Source: Sphaerotilus natans
Lineage (GTDB): Bacteria; Pseudomonadota; Gammaproteobacteria; Burkholderiales; Burkholderiaceae_C
Reading direction: 5' to 3'
DNA length: 64,000 bases
Assembly: GCF_900156335.1 (NCBI RefSeq)
Contig: NZ_FTMZ01000005.1
Coordinates: 1 to 64,000 of the forward strand
In this document: positions 1 through 9,283 of the stretch, one piece after another
Layout: each line of letters begins with the position of its first letter
Numbering within the stretch: the first letter of the stretch is position 1
Made by a program: the position numbers and the translations under genes
The notes under the pieces: model-generated
What the model saw: the letters and a program-made list of their open reading frames with translations, nothing else
What the model was told of the DNA's origin: nothing
Database searches by the model: none

Positions 1-735
1 CAGCTCGGCAGCGTGCTGGTCGTGTAGCTCAGCGAGTCACCCACGTCGACATCCGCGAAGGTGCCCGCCGGCAGCTGGAAGCTGAACGGCTGATCCTCGG
101 CCGCGCTCTGGTCGGCGATCGGAGACGCGACCGTCGGCGCGTCGTTGACGTTGGCGACCGTCAGCACAAACGAGTCGCTGACCGAAGCATTGCTGCCATC
201 CTTGGCCGTCACCGTGATCGTCACCGCGCCGACGTCGGCGTTGGCCGGCGTCCCGCTGAAGGTGCGCGTCGTCGCGTCGAACGTCAGCCAGCTCGGCAGC
301 GTACTGGTCGTGTAGCTCAGCGAGTCGCCCGCATCGACATCCGCAAAGGTGCCCGCCGGGAGCTGGAAGCTGAACGGCTGATCCTCGGTCGCGCTCTGGT
401 CGGCGATCGGCGTGGCGACCGTCGGCGCATCGTTGACGTTGGCGATCGTCAGCACGAAGGAATCGCTGACCGAAGCGTTGCTGCCATCCTGCGCCGTCAC
501 CGTGATCGTCAGCGCTCCGACGTCGGCATTGGCCGGCGTGCCGCCGAAGGTGCGCGTGCCCGCGTCGAACGTCAGCCAGCTCGGCAGCGTGCTGGTCGTG
601 TAGCTCAGCGAGTCACCCACGTCGACATCCGCGAAGGTGCCCGCCGGCAGCTGGAAGCTGAACGGCTGATCTTCCGTCGCGCTCTGGTCGGCGATCGGAG
701 ACGCGACCGTCGGCGCGTCGTTGACGGCCGAGATC
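1..735 (-). repeat. Tandem 288-bp repeats encoding 96-residue cadherin-like domains
   Basis: The phrase CAGCTCGGCAGCGT recurs at 1, 289 (one change) and 577, an exact period of 288 bp. Each unit encodes a 96-residue domain running from NDAPTVA-PIADQSATEDQPF to the next copy. At least two and a half near-identical copies are visible and the array continues beyond the window. Domains of this kind are calcium-binding, dystroglycan-type cadherin-like modules in bacterial adhesins. Confidence 0.92.
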
Positions 736-3700
736 TGGACCGACCGGGTGGCAGCGGCGCTGGACAGGCCGGTGGTGTCGGTCACCGTGAAGCTGAGCGT
801 GCGGCTGGCGCCGCTCGGGCTGTCGCTGCTGTTGGCGTAGCTGACCGAGCGCAGCAGCGTGCGGTAGTCAGCCAGAGCCGCAGTGCCGCTGAAGCTGAGC
901 GTGCCGGTGGCGGCATTCCAGCTGCCGCTGATGCCCGTCACCGCGGTCCAGCTCAACACATCCTGCGCCGCCACATGGCCGGCGCTGATGACGACGCTGG
1001 CGCCACTGAGCTGGGTGCTGTCGACGTCCGAGAGCGTCAGCGCCGGGTCGACCGCCACCGGCGCGGCGTTCTCGACATGGCTGGCGCCACCAGCGCTGGT
1101 GCCGAGCACCGGAGCCTGGGGCACGGTGTAGGCGACCGTCAGATAGGGCCTCAGCATCGCATCGGCCGATTCGGAGGACGCGAAGGCCCAGGTGTCGGCG
1201 GCGTCAGACACGATCGCCCAGCCGAAGTTGGGCGCGCCATCCACCCAGGCCTGGACCGCAGCGGCCAGGCCGGAAATGTTGATCCAGCCGGACAGGCCGG
1301 CATCGATGGTGATGCCGCTGGCCTCGGCATCGCTGCCGTCGGCCTGGAGGCCGTTGACCAGCGAAGCGTGGGTGGAGCTTTCGCTCCAGTCGATCCGCAT
1401 CCGGTGGAGCACCACGGTGTCGGCGGCATCGCGTTCGGTCACGTACAGAGACAGCGTCGCCGAGGTGATGGTGGCGCCGACGGGAATCTGGCCCGCACCG
1501 GCGCCGATGATCTGGTCGAAGCGGATCAGCGCGGTCTGGCGCGGCGAACCGTCGTCGGCGCGCACGGTGGTGGAGGTGCCGAACGCGCTGCCGGGCGCGC
1601 TGTCGTCGATGTAGGTGTCCTTCGTGCCGGCATAGCCGGCGCTGCCGTCACGGAAGCGCAGCGCGCCGACCTCCACGATGACGCTGCCGGTGGCGGTCAG
1701 CGTGCCACCGGAGCCGCTGCCGCCGAGATCGCTGACCGAGAAGCCGATCGTCGCGCTGCCCTGATAGGCCGCCGACGGCGCAAAGCGCAGCCCGTCGAGC
1801 GCGGCGTTGATCGCGGCTGCGCTGCCGCTGAAGGTCATCGAGGCGTCGGCGCTGCCATCGCCGGCCGAGAAGCTCAGGCCGGTCGTGCCCGACAGCGTCA
1901 GCAGACCGTGGCCATCGCTGGTCAGCGTGAGCTGCAGCAGCGCCGCATCGACATCGGCCACCTGCGGCGCACGGCCCGAGGCGGTGTCGAGCACCAGCGG
2001 GGTGTCGACCAGGGTCGACTGACGGCCCGGCAGGGTGAGCGTCGGCGCGTCGTTGACCGCGGTGATCGCCACCGTGACGCTGCCGGCGCCGGCCAGCGCA
2101 CCGCCGCTGCCCTGCGCGCCGGTGTTGCCGTCGGCCAGCGTCCAGGCCAGCGTCACGCTGGCCGGCGGCGTGTCGGAGCTGTTCCAGTAGACGATGTGGC
2201 GCGCGAGCCGGTCGACGCGGTCCTGCGTGGCCTGCGCGCCGAAGCTGATCTGCATCTGGCCGCCGGTGAAGGTGTAGGTGCCGACCTGCACGCCGTCGAC
2301 GAAGACCGCCGGACCGCTGACGGTCACCACCAGCCCGTCGAAGGCGAGCTGGTCCTGGGCCTGCGCGCCGCCCTGACGCGCCAGCGTCAGCGTTGCACCG
2401 GCGTAGCTGCCGGCCTGGGCCAGATCGGCATCGTTCAGGCGCACGTCGGCATCGAGCACGACCGCGGCGCTGCCCTCGGTCCAGGCCACCGTGCCGCCCA
2501 GCGTCGCCGCCGCGCTGCCGACGCCCGGATCGAGCGAGCCGTCGGTCAGCAGCCCCAGCAGCAGCGGATCACGCTGCGCACCATCGGACGACCAGCCCGC
2601 AACCACCAGCCGGCCGTCCGGGCGCAGCGCCAGCGCACCGGCGCCGGCACTCGCGCCAATCGCCTGCTGGACGATGCCGCCCTGGCCGAAGCCGGTGTCG
2701 AGCGAGCCGTCGGCCAGATGGCGCACCAGCGCGATCCGGCCCGAGCCGTCGTAGCCGGCCAGCACGACGCGGCCGCTGGCATCGCGCACCATCGCCTGCA
2801 CGAGGTCCGCGCCGCCCAGATCGGTCGTCACCCGGCCGTCGCCGGAAAAGCCGGTGTCGACGCTGCCGTTGGCCAGGTAGCGCAGCAGCGTGAAGTCAAT
2901 GTCGCTGCCCGCCTGGGTCGAATAGCCGCCGGCGAGGATGCGGCCGTCGTCCTGCACCACCAGCGCGCGGATCATGTCGAAGCCGCCAGCGACATCGGTG
3001 CGCACGATGCCGCCGCTGCCGAAGCTGGCATCCAGCGTGCCGTCGTCGTTCCAGCGCACCAGGGCATGATCGTTGCCGGCCGAGCCGCCGAGCAGGATGC
3101 GGCCATCGGACTGGATCGCCAGCGCGCCGACCAGGTCGGCGGCGCTGCCGGCATCGACCCAGGCATAGCCGTTGCCGCCGCCGAAGGAGGTGTCGAGCAC
3201 GCCGTCGGCCGTCACCCGCGCGACCGCGGTCGTGCCGCTGAGCGTGCCGCCCAGCACGATGCGTCCCTGCGCGTCGATCGCCACCGCGCTGGCCTCGCAG
3301 AACTGGCTGACATCGCCCCACAGCGCAGTGCCGTCACCGGAGAAACGGGTGTCGAGGCTGCCGTCGGCCAGGTAGCGCTGCACCAGCGCGTACTGCACGC
3401 CGCCAACCGAGGCCTGCCCGGCCAGAACAATCGCGCCGTCAGCCTGCACCGCCATCGCCCAGACCTCGGCGGTGGTGGCGCCGAAGCTCGCGGCCGTGAC
3501 CGTGACCCGGCCACCGCTGCCAAAGGTGGTGTCGAGCGTGCCGTCGGCCCGGTAGCGCATCAGCAGCACGTCCTGGCCGCCGCCGGCGCCGGGCTGGTAG
3601 CCCGCCACGAGAATGCGGCCGTCATCCTGGATCTGCATCGTGCGGATCCAGTCGTCGCTGCCGCTGACCGGGGTGATGAGCTGGCCGCTGGCAGCGACGA

Positions 3701-6407
3701 AGCCCGGCGCGGTGTTGGCGCGTGCGGCGACCGTGACCGGCACGGCCGCCTCCGAGGTGCTGCCGCTCGACACCCGGGTCGCCGTCGCGGTGACCGTCGC
3801 GCCGGCCACTAGGCTGGCCTCGAGCAGCGCGTCGATGCTGGCGCGGCCGCTGGCATCGGACGTGACCGTGGTCTGTCCGAGGTAGACCCGCGCATCGCCC
3901 TGCCCGCTCGCATCGGCGAAGAACTCGATCCGATACAGCGCCGAGGCCGCGCTGTCGAGCTGGCCGATCACCCGCAGCGTGCCAGTGCCCAGCGTCGCGC
4001 TGCTCAGCAGCGGGTGGTTCTGCAGGTCGTTGGCGCCGCTGTCAGCGTCGAGCGAATCGTTGCCGTCGAGTCCGTCCGCGCCGAGGTTGATGTCCTGGCC
4101 GACATTCGAATGCAGCGTGTTGCGGCTGATCAGATTGCCGCTGCCGGCGCTGGACAGCAGCTCGATGCCGGCGGTGTAGACCCCGCCCTGGCCGCTGAAG
4201 GCCACCGTGTTCTCGACGATCGAGGTCTGCGCTGCACCGCTCTCCAGCAGGATGCCGTTCTGCTGCGCGCCCCAGTTGGCGCTGCCGGCCAGATCGGTGC
4301 CGACGCGGTTGCCGCGGATCGTCGTGCCGGTCGAGTCGCCGTCGATCTCGATGCCGACCAGGCCGGCGCCGATGATCCAGTTGCCCTCGCCCGGCGCAGC
4401 GCCGCCGATGCGGCTGCTGTCGGCGCCCGCCCGGACGAAGATGCCGTCGCCGCCGTTGCCCAGCACCGCGGTGCCGGCCGCGTTGCTGCCGATCCAGTTG
4501 CCCAGCACCGCATTGCCGTCGCTGGCCTCGTCGGTGATGCGCACGCCGTCGCGACCATTGCCGCTGATGACATTGCGCAGGCTGGCGCTCGCGCCGCCGA
4601 TCGTGTTGCCGCTGGCGCCGTCCTCCAGGCGAATGCCGTCGAGGGTGTTGCCGATCGCGCTGCTGCCGTTGGCCGACAAGCCGACCCAGTTACCCAGGAT
4701 CTGGTTGTCATCGGCCGCTGGCCCCCACAGCACGATGCCGTCACCGTTGCCCGAGACGATGTTGCCGGCACCACTGCCCGCACCGCCAATGATGTTGCCG
4801 GCTGACTGCACCAGGATGCCGTACAGATTGGCCACGGCCACCGAACCATTCGTACCGAGGCCGATCCAGTTGCCCTCGATCCAGTTGGCCGTGCTGCCAC
4901 CGCCGACATAGACCCCCACGCTCGTGTTGCCCGAGATGATGTTGCGGTCGGCCGTGCTGCTGCCGCCGATCCGGTTGCCGCTGGTGTTCCAGAGGTTGAC
5001 GCCCTGCTGGTTGCCAGCGGCATTGCCGAACAGGTCCAGCCCGATCCGGTTGCCGGCGATCACATGGTTGCCGCTGCCGGAAATGTCGATGCCGTCCTGC
5101 GAGAAGTTCTGCAGCGCCAGGCCACGAAGGATGCTGCCGTCGGAGCCGGTGTAGAGCTGCAGCCCGTCCGCGCCTGCGCCGAGCAAGCGGCCGTCGATCG
5201 CCACCGTCGGCACGCCGCCGGACGAACCGTCGATCGTGATCCTGTCGGTGATCGGCGGCAGCATCGCGTTCAGCAGGATCGTGGCCGGCACCCCGCCGTT
5301 GGCGAAGGTGATGGTGTCGGCCCCCGGGCTGGCATTGGCCGAGTCGATCGCGGCGCGCAGCGTGAAGAACGAGAAGAAGTTGTCGCTGAAATCAGTGACG
5401 ACATAGCTGGCCAGGCGCCCTTCCCAGCGCATCAGCGCCTCGTGCACGGGCGCGGCCAGCGTCGACTCGACGACGCCGCGTGTGGCCTCCAGGTCCCAGT
5501 CGGCGCCGGCGGCGCTGCCACCGGTGGCGTCGGTGCTGGCCGCCACGTCGGCGCCGGTCAGCGCCTGCAGCGCCTCGAGCAGCGCCTCGCCCTGCGAGCC
5601 CGCGCCGGTGTCGCAGCCGTAGAGCAGCAGGTCGCCGTTCTCGGCCAGGGCCTGGCCCCAGGTGCGCAGCGCCGCCTCATGCCGCGCCAGCGTGCCCGCG
5701 TCGATCGCGTCGCCGCCGAAGGAGAACTGCCCGGCCGTGCCGTGGCCGACCAGATGCAGTGCCGCCAGCCCGCCGTGTTCAGCCTGTGCAGCCAGCAGCT
5801 CGCCGATCTGGCTCAGGCCGTCGCGCGACGGATCGGTCACGATGACCTCGAGCGTGCGGGTCGCGTCCTCGTCCTGCCACCACAGCGTGGCCAGCGCGCC
5901 GGCGCCCTCGATGCGGCCGTCGATGATGACCAGCTCGCGCCGCACGGCCAGCATCCAGTCCTCGGCCGGGCCGGTCTCGACCGGGGCCTCGGCGGTGGCA
6001 ACCGACTGCAGCGGCGACGATGCGACCTCCAGCACGCTGCGGCCCAGCCAGGCCCGCCCGTCGGCATCGGTCCAGGCAGCGATCAGCGCGGTCGGCTCGC
6101 CATCGTCGGTGGCCGCGGCGCGCAGCGCGGCGCCGTCCTCGTCGGGCTCGACCCAGCGCAGCTGCAGCGGCCGCGACGGATCGGCCGCCTGCGCCTCGGC
6201 CAGCAGGCGATCCCAGTCCTCGGCGCGGCGATCGACCAGCAGCCAGCGCGCGCCGCTGTCGGCCTGCGAGGAGGCCGCGGTCGACGCCGACGCGACCTGG
6301 CGCACATCGGCCACCGGCAGCCCGCCCAGCAGCAGCGCCGCGTCGGCCGAGTACAGCAGACGCGGCTCGAGCTCCTCGAGGCCGGGACGCAGACCGCTGG
6401 GCAGCAT
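1..6407 (-). CDS. Giant LEPR-XLL / DUF4347 surface protein with beta-helix, delta-60 and cadherin-like repeats (3' end outside window)
   Basis: A frame of about 2135 codons runs off the left edge; the C-terminus is not seen. ATG 6407 is the only reasonable start because an in-frame stop lies at 6426-6428, 18 bp upstream, shared with the preceding gene's end. Residues 9-22 hold an LEPR-XLL motif (LEELEPRLLYSADA), typical of giant exported proteins. Residues about 157-330 match DUF4347, with HGTAG (H222) and YGCDTG (C265). Right-handed beta-helix repeats rich in N-x-I-x-G-N follow (about 340-790). Then come delta-60 repeats of the form DGR(I/L)(L/V)xxG...DTxF (about 900-1290), a DNRLRE-like domain (about 1570-1760) and cadherin-like repeats beginning NDAPTV. 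No Sec signal peptide is visible. Probable adhesin or matrix protein exported by the operon upstream; the role is inferred. Confidence 0.9.
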   Translation of the reverse strand, partial: MLPSGLRPGLEELEPRLLYSADAALLLGGLPVADVRQVASASTAASSQADSGARWLLVDRRAEDWDRLLAEAQAADPSRPLQLRWVEPDEDGAALRAAATDDGEPTALIAAWTDADGRAWLGRSVLEVASSPLQSVATAEAPVETGPAEDWMLAVRRELVIIDGRIEGAGALATLWWQDEDATRTLEVIVTDPSRDGLSQIGELLAAQAEHGGLAALHLVGHGTAGQFSFGGDAIDAGTLARHEAALRTWGQALAENGDLLLYGCDTGAGSQGEALLEALQALTGADVAASTDATGGSAAGADWDLEATRGVVESTLAAPVHEALMRWEGRLASYVVTDFSDNFFSFFTLRAAIDSANASPGADTITFANGGVPATILLNAMLPPITDRITIDGSSGGVPTVAIDGRLLGAGADGLQLYTGSDGSILRGLALQNFSQDGIDISGSGNHVIAGNRIGLDLFGNAAGNQQGVNLWNTSGNRIGGSSTADRNIISGNTSVGVYVGGGSTANWIEGNWIGLGTNGSVAVANLYGILVQSAGNIIGGAGSGAGNIVSGNGDGIVLWGPAADDNQILGNWVGLSANGSSAIGNTLDGIRLEDGASGNTIGGASASLRNVISGNGRDGVRITDEASDGNAVLGNWIGSNAAGTAVLGNGGDGIFVRAGADSSRIGGAAPGEGNWIIGAGLVGIEIDGDSTGTTIRGNRVGTDLAGSANWGAQQNGILLESGAAQTSIVENTVAFSGQGGVYTAGIELLSSAGSGNLISRNTLHSNVGQDINLGADGLDGNDSLDADSGANDLQNHPLLSSATLGTGTLRVIGQLDSAASALYRIEFFADASGQGDARVYLGQTTVTSDASGRASIDALLEASLVAGATVTATATRVSSGSTSEAAVPVTVAARANTAPGFVAASGQLITPVSGSDDWIRTMQIQDDGRILVAGYQPGAGGGQDVLLMRYRADGTLDTTFGSGGRVTVTAASFGATTAEVWAMAVQADGAIVLAGQASVGGVQYALVQRYLADGSLDTRFSGDGTALWGDVSQFCEASAVAIDAQGRIVLGGTLSGTTAVARVTADGVLDTSFGGGNGYAWVDAGSAADLVGALAIQSDGRILLGGSAGNDHALVRWNDDGTLDASFGSGGIVRTDVAGGFDMIRALVVQDDGRILAGGYSTQAGSDIDFTLLRYLANGSVDTGFSGDGRVTTDLGGADLVQAMVRDASGRVVLAGYDGSGRIALVRHLADGSLDTGFGQGGIVQQAIGASAGAGALALRPDGRLVVAGWSSDGAQRDPLLLGLLTDGSLDPGVGSAAATLGGTVAWTEGSAAVVLDADVRLNDADLAQAGSYAGATLTLARQGGAQAQDQLAFDGLVVTVSGPAVFVDGVQVGTYTFTGGQMQISFGAQATQDRVDRLARHIVYWNSSDTPPASVTLAWTLADGNTGAQGSGGALAGAGSVTVAITAVNDAPTLTLPGRQSTLVDTPLVLDTASGRAPQVADVDAALLQLTLTSDGHGLLTLSGTTGLSFSAGDGSADASMTFSGSAAAINAALDGLRFAPSAAYQGSATIGFSVSDLGGSGSGGTLTATGSVIVEVGALRFRDGSAGYAGTKDTYIDDSAPGSAFGTSTTVRADDGSPRQTALIRFDQIIGAGAGQIPVGATITSATLSLYVTERDAADTVVLHRMRIDWSESSTHASLVNGLQADGSDAEASGITIDAGLSGWINISGLAAAVQAWVDGAPNFGWAIVSDAADTWAFASSESADAMLRPYLTVAYTVPQAPVLGTSAGGASHVENAAPVAVDPALTLSDVDSTQLSGASVVISAGHVAAQDVLSWTAVTGISGSWNAATGTLSFSGTAALADYRTLLRSVSYANSSDSPSGASRTLSFTVTDTTGLSSAAATRSVQISAVNDAPTVASPIADQSATEDQPFSFQLPAGTFADVDVGDSLSYTTSTLPSWLTFDAGTRTFGGTPANADVGALTITVTAQDGSNASVSDSFVLTIANVNDAPTVATPIADQSATEDQPFSFQLPAGTFADVDAGDSLSYTTSTLPSWLTFDATTRTFSGTPANADVGAVTITVTAKDGSNASVSDSFVLTVANVNDAPTVASPIADQSAAEDQPFSFQLPAGTFADVDVGDSLSYTTSTLPS

Positions 6408-6425
6408 GGAACGGACAGACCCGGC

Positions 6426-7322
6426 TCAGCGCAGCACCGCAGGCCGCAGGTCGCGCGTCGGCGTGGCGCCGGAGGTGCCGGACGCCGCCTTCGCATCGCC
6501 CCAGTCCGCGACGCAGCGCACGCCGGCGGGAATCGCATGCTCCGGATTGGGCAGCGTCAGCCGGGCGCGGAAGGTGCGGCTGGCCGCGTCGACCACCCGG
6601 TCGACGCGCTCGACGGTGGCGCTGCGCGTCGGCGCGCCAGGATAGTCGGGCTTGAGCGTGAGCGTGTCGCCCGCCTTCAGCCGGCCCATGTCGGCCAGCG
6701 GCAGCACCAGCTCGACCCGCAGCGGATCGAGCCGGGCGATGCGCAGGATCGGCTTGTCGTCGACCCGCTCGCCCGGATTCAGGAAGCGCTCGGTGACGAT
6801 GCCGTCGAGCGTGGCGGCCAGCTCGCGCTGCGCGAACTGGGTGCGCGCGGCCTCGGCGTCGCTGGCGGCGGCGCGCTGCTGCTCGCGCACCGCGTCGACG
6901 CGGCGCTGCGCCACCTCGGCCTCGGAGCGCGCCTGCTCCAGCGCGACCTCGGAGATGAAGTTCTGCCGGCGCAGATCCTCGGCACGCGCGAGCTTGCTCA
7001 GGGCCAGGTCGGCGGCGGCGCGGGCCGCGCGCAGCTCGGCCTGGACCTGCGAGCGCGCGGTGGCCGCGCCCAGGTTGGCGCGCTCGACATCGCGGCGCAG
7101 CGTCGCCACCACCATGCCGCGGCGCACCGCGTCGCCACGCTCGACCTCGACGCTGGCGATCACGCCGACCACCGGCGAGCCGATGTCGACCACCTGCGAG
7201 GGCTCGATCAGGCAGGCCAGCGGCGCGGCCGCCGCCAGACCGGATGCGCCCGCCAGGGCGGCGGCCAGGAACAGCGCCGTCATCGATGACAGCTCGGGTA
7301 GATCAGGTGCACTCAGGTTCAT
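6426..7322 (-). CDS. HlyD/RND-type periplasmic adaptor
   Basis: 298 residues. A cleavable-looking signal sequence (about residues 14-33, ending AAAAP) is followed by a lipoyl-like half motif (VDIGSPVVGVIASVEVERGD), a long alpha-helical coiled coil rich in A, R and E (about 70-165), the second lipoyl half (ATLDGIVTERFLNPGERV) and a beta-barrel. This is the layout of membrane-fusion proteins that bridge an inner-membrane transporter to the outer membrane. Its start lies 4 bp past the stop of the SecA-like gene, and the giant surface protein starts 18 bp after its own stop, so it probably serves that substrate. An internal start at residue 14 would give a more usual signal peptide. No TolC-like channel is in view. 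Confidence 0.88.
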   Translation of the reverse strand: MNLSAPDLPELSSMTALFLAAALAGASGLAAAAPLACLIEPSQVVDIGSPVVGVIASVEVERGDAVRRGMVVATLRRDVERANLGAATARSQVQAELRAARAAADLALSKLARAEDLRRQNFISEVALEQARSEAEVAQRRVDAVREQQRAAASDAEAARTQFAQRELAATLDGIVTERFLNPGERVDDKPILRIARLDPLRVELVLPLADMGRLKAGDTLTLKPDYPGAPTRSATVERVDRVVDAASRTFRARLTLPNPEHAIPAGVRCVADWGDAKAASGTSGATPTRDLRPAVLR

Positions 7323-7326
7323 CGCC

Positions 7327-9279
7327 TCATTCCTCGGGCCCGCTCCAGGCCATGCGCTCGGCCTGACGGCGGTCCTGTCGCTGCAGCGCGTGGCGGGCCC
7401 GGATGCCCTCGAGCTCGTCCAGCCACTGGGCCAGCCGCCACAGCCGCTCGGTCAGGCACGAGCCGGCCGGCCTGCCGACGAGGGTAATCGCCAGCCAGCG
7501 CGGCAAGCGCCGGAACAGCACGCCTTCAGCGCAGCTCAACAGGGTTTCTGCCGATCCCGGATCGCCCTGGCGGGCGCAGCGCCCGACCAGCTGACGCCAG
7601 GCGCGCCGGCCGAAGTCGTCGGCGCAGGCCAGCACATGCAGGCCGCCCTGCCGGTGGACTTCCGGGTCGAGCGCGATGTCGGTGCCGCGCCCGGCGATCT
7701 GGGTGGCCACCGTGATGCGCCCGGGCCGCCCGGCCCGCGCGATGACCTCATGCTCGAGCGCGCCCTGCAGCGCATGCAGCACCAGCGGCCGCAGCCCGCG
7801 CTCGCGCAGCAGCGCCGCGATCCGCTCCGATTCGGCCACCGAACCGGTGCCGATCAGCACCGCGCGTCCGTCCTGCGCCAGCGCCTGCGCCCGCTCGCAG
7901 GCAGCCTGCCAGCGCGTGGGCGCATCGGCGAACACCCGGATGCCGCCGAGCTGCAGCCGCGAGGGCCGGTGGCGCGGCAGCCTCAGCACCGGCGTGCCGA
8001 AGGCCAGCGCCAGATCCAGCCCGACCTCGGCCAGCGTGCCGCTGAGGCCGCCCAGCAGGTGATAGCGCGAGAAAAGCCGCCGGTAGGTGAGCTGCGCCAG
8101 CGTCTGCTGCGCATCGGGCAGCGCCAGACCCTCCTTGAGCGCCAGCAGCGCGTGCAGGCCGCGCGACCAGCGCCGCTCCGGCGCGGCCCGCCCGGTCAGC
8201 GCATCGACCAGCACCACCGCGCCGTCCTGCACCACATAGTCGCGGTCGCGCTGCAGCCGGTGCTGCGCGGTCAGCGCCCGCAGCAGGCCGTCCTCATGCC
8301 AGCGGCTGTCCGACCAGGGCCGCGGCAGACAGGCCGCCAGCGCCGGCAGCGCCTGCCGGCCGGCCGGGGTCAAGCTCACCGCCGTGGCTTCGACGACAAA
8401 TTCGATGCCCTCCTGCCAGCCTCCGGCCTGCGCCAGCAGCTGGCGCAGCACCGGCTCGGGCAGAGCCTGCGGCGCGGCCGCGGCCAGCACCAGCGGCACG
8501 CGGGCCTCGTCGCAGAGCACGCTGTCGACCTCGTCGATCAGCGCCAGGCACAGGCCGCGCAGGCGCGGCGCCGTGCCGCTGCGCTGCACGCGCGCCTGCC
8601 AGGCCAGGCTGCCATCGGGCCGGCCGAAGTCGACCCGGTCGCGCAGATGGTCGAAGGCCAGCTCGCGCGCGGGCGCATGCACGACATCGCAGGCATAGGC
8701 GATGCGGCGCCCGGCCTCGTCGGTGCCGCTGCCGATCCAGCCCGAGCTCAGCCCGAGCGCCTGGTAGAGCGGTGCGAGCCGGCGGGCGTCGCGCTCGGCC
8801 AGATAGTCGTTGGCGGTCAGCACATGGACCGGCACGCCGGCCAGCGCCGCGCTGGCCGCGGCCAGGAAGGTGGCCACCGTCTTGCCCTCGCCGGTGGCCA
8901 TCTCGACCAGGCTGCCCTGCAGCATCGCCCAGGCCGCGAGCATCTGCGGCGGATGCGGCATGAAGCCCAGCTCGCGCCGCACCAGCAGACCGAGCCGGTG
9001 CAGCACCTCGGCCATCAGCGCCGCCTCGAAGCCCTCACCGCGCAGGCGGGCGCGCCACGACGGCGCGGCCAGATCCTCGACAGTGGCCGGACTGTCGGCC
9101 AGCGCCTGCAGCCGGCGCAGGAACCGCGGCCGCTCGCGCTGCAGGCGCAGCCGCGTGCGCAGCGCCTGCCAGGGCGGCGGCGGCTCGCTGCGCAGCGGAT
9201 ACGGCCCCCAGACCGGACCCGGCCGGACCCGGGGCGGACCGCCGCCGCCGGCGACGACGACGGGCGATGCGCGCCTCAT
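7327..9279 (-). CDS. Short SecA-like translocase ATPase
   Basis: 650 residues from ATG 9279, 4 bp after the preceding gene's stop. SecA motifs appear in order: Walker A MATGEGKT (127-134), TANDYLAERD (155-164), Walker B-type IDEVDSVLCDEAR (248-260), LGGLSGT (409-415), QIAGRGTDIAL (527-537) and GRCARQGDPGS (567-577). It is about 250 residues shorter than housekeeping SecA: the region after the second nucleotide-binding fold is only about 70 residues, with no zinc-binding tail, so the helical scaffold/wing is largely lost. Several otherwise invariant SecA positions differ (for example GRCAR for GRSGR). It is best read as a specialised paralog dedicated to this cluster and not the essential SecA. 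Confidence 0.93.
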   Translation of the reverse strand: MRRASPVVVAGGGGPPRVRPGPVWGPYPLRSEPPPPWQALRTRLRLQRERPRFLRRLQALADSPATVEDLAAPSWRARLRGEGFEAALMAEVLHRLGLLVRRELGFMPHPPQMLAAWAMLQGSLVEMATGEGKTVATFLAAASAALAGVPVHVLTANDYLAERDARRLAPLYQALGLSSGWIGSGTDEAGRRIAYACDVVHAPARELAFDHLRDRVDFGRPDGSLAWQARVQRSGTAPRLRGLCLALIDEVDSVLCDEARVPLVLAAAAPQALPEPVLRQLLAQAGGWQEGIEFVVEATAVSLTPAGRQALPALAACLPRPWSDSRWHEDGLLRALTAQHRLQRDRDYVVQDGAVVLVDALTGRAAPERRWSRGLHALLALKEGLALPDAQQTLAQLTYRRLFSRYHLLGGLSGTLAEVGLDLALAFGTPVLRLPRHRPSRLQLGGIRVFADAPTRWQAACERAQALAQDGRAVLIGTGSVAESERIAALLRERGLRPLVLHALQGALEHEVIARAGRPGRITVATQIAGRGTDIALDPEVHRQGGLHVLACADDFGRRAWRQLVGRCARQGDPGSAETLLSCAEGVLFRRLPRWLAITLVGRPAGSCLTERLWRLAQWLDELEGIRARHALQRQDRRQAERMAWSGPEE

Positions 9280-9283
9280 GCGC

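Noticed and set aside
975..3812. Plus-strand frame of 945 codons
   Set aside because: It is antisense to the giant surface protein; its composition (Arg/Ala/Gly/His-rich, no domains) is that of a high-GC mirror frame.
7327..9279. Housekeeping secA
   Set aside because: Too short, altered motifs, and embedded in the adhesin export operon.
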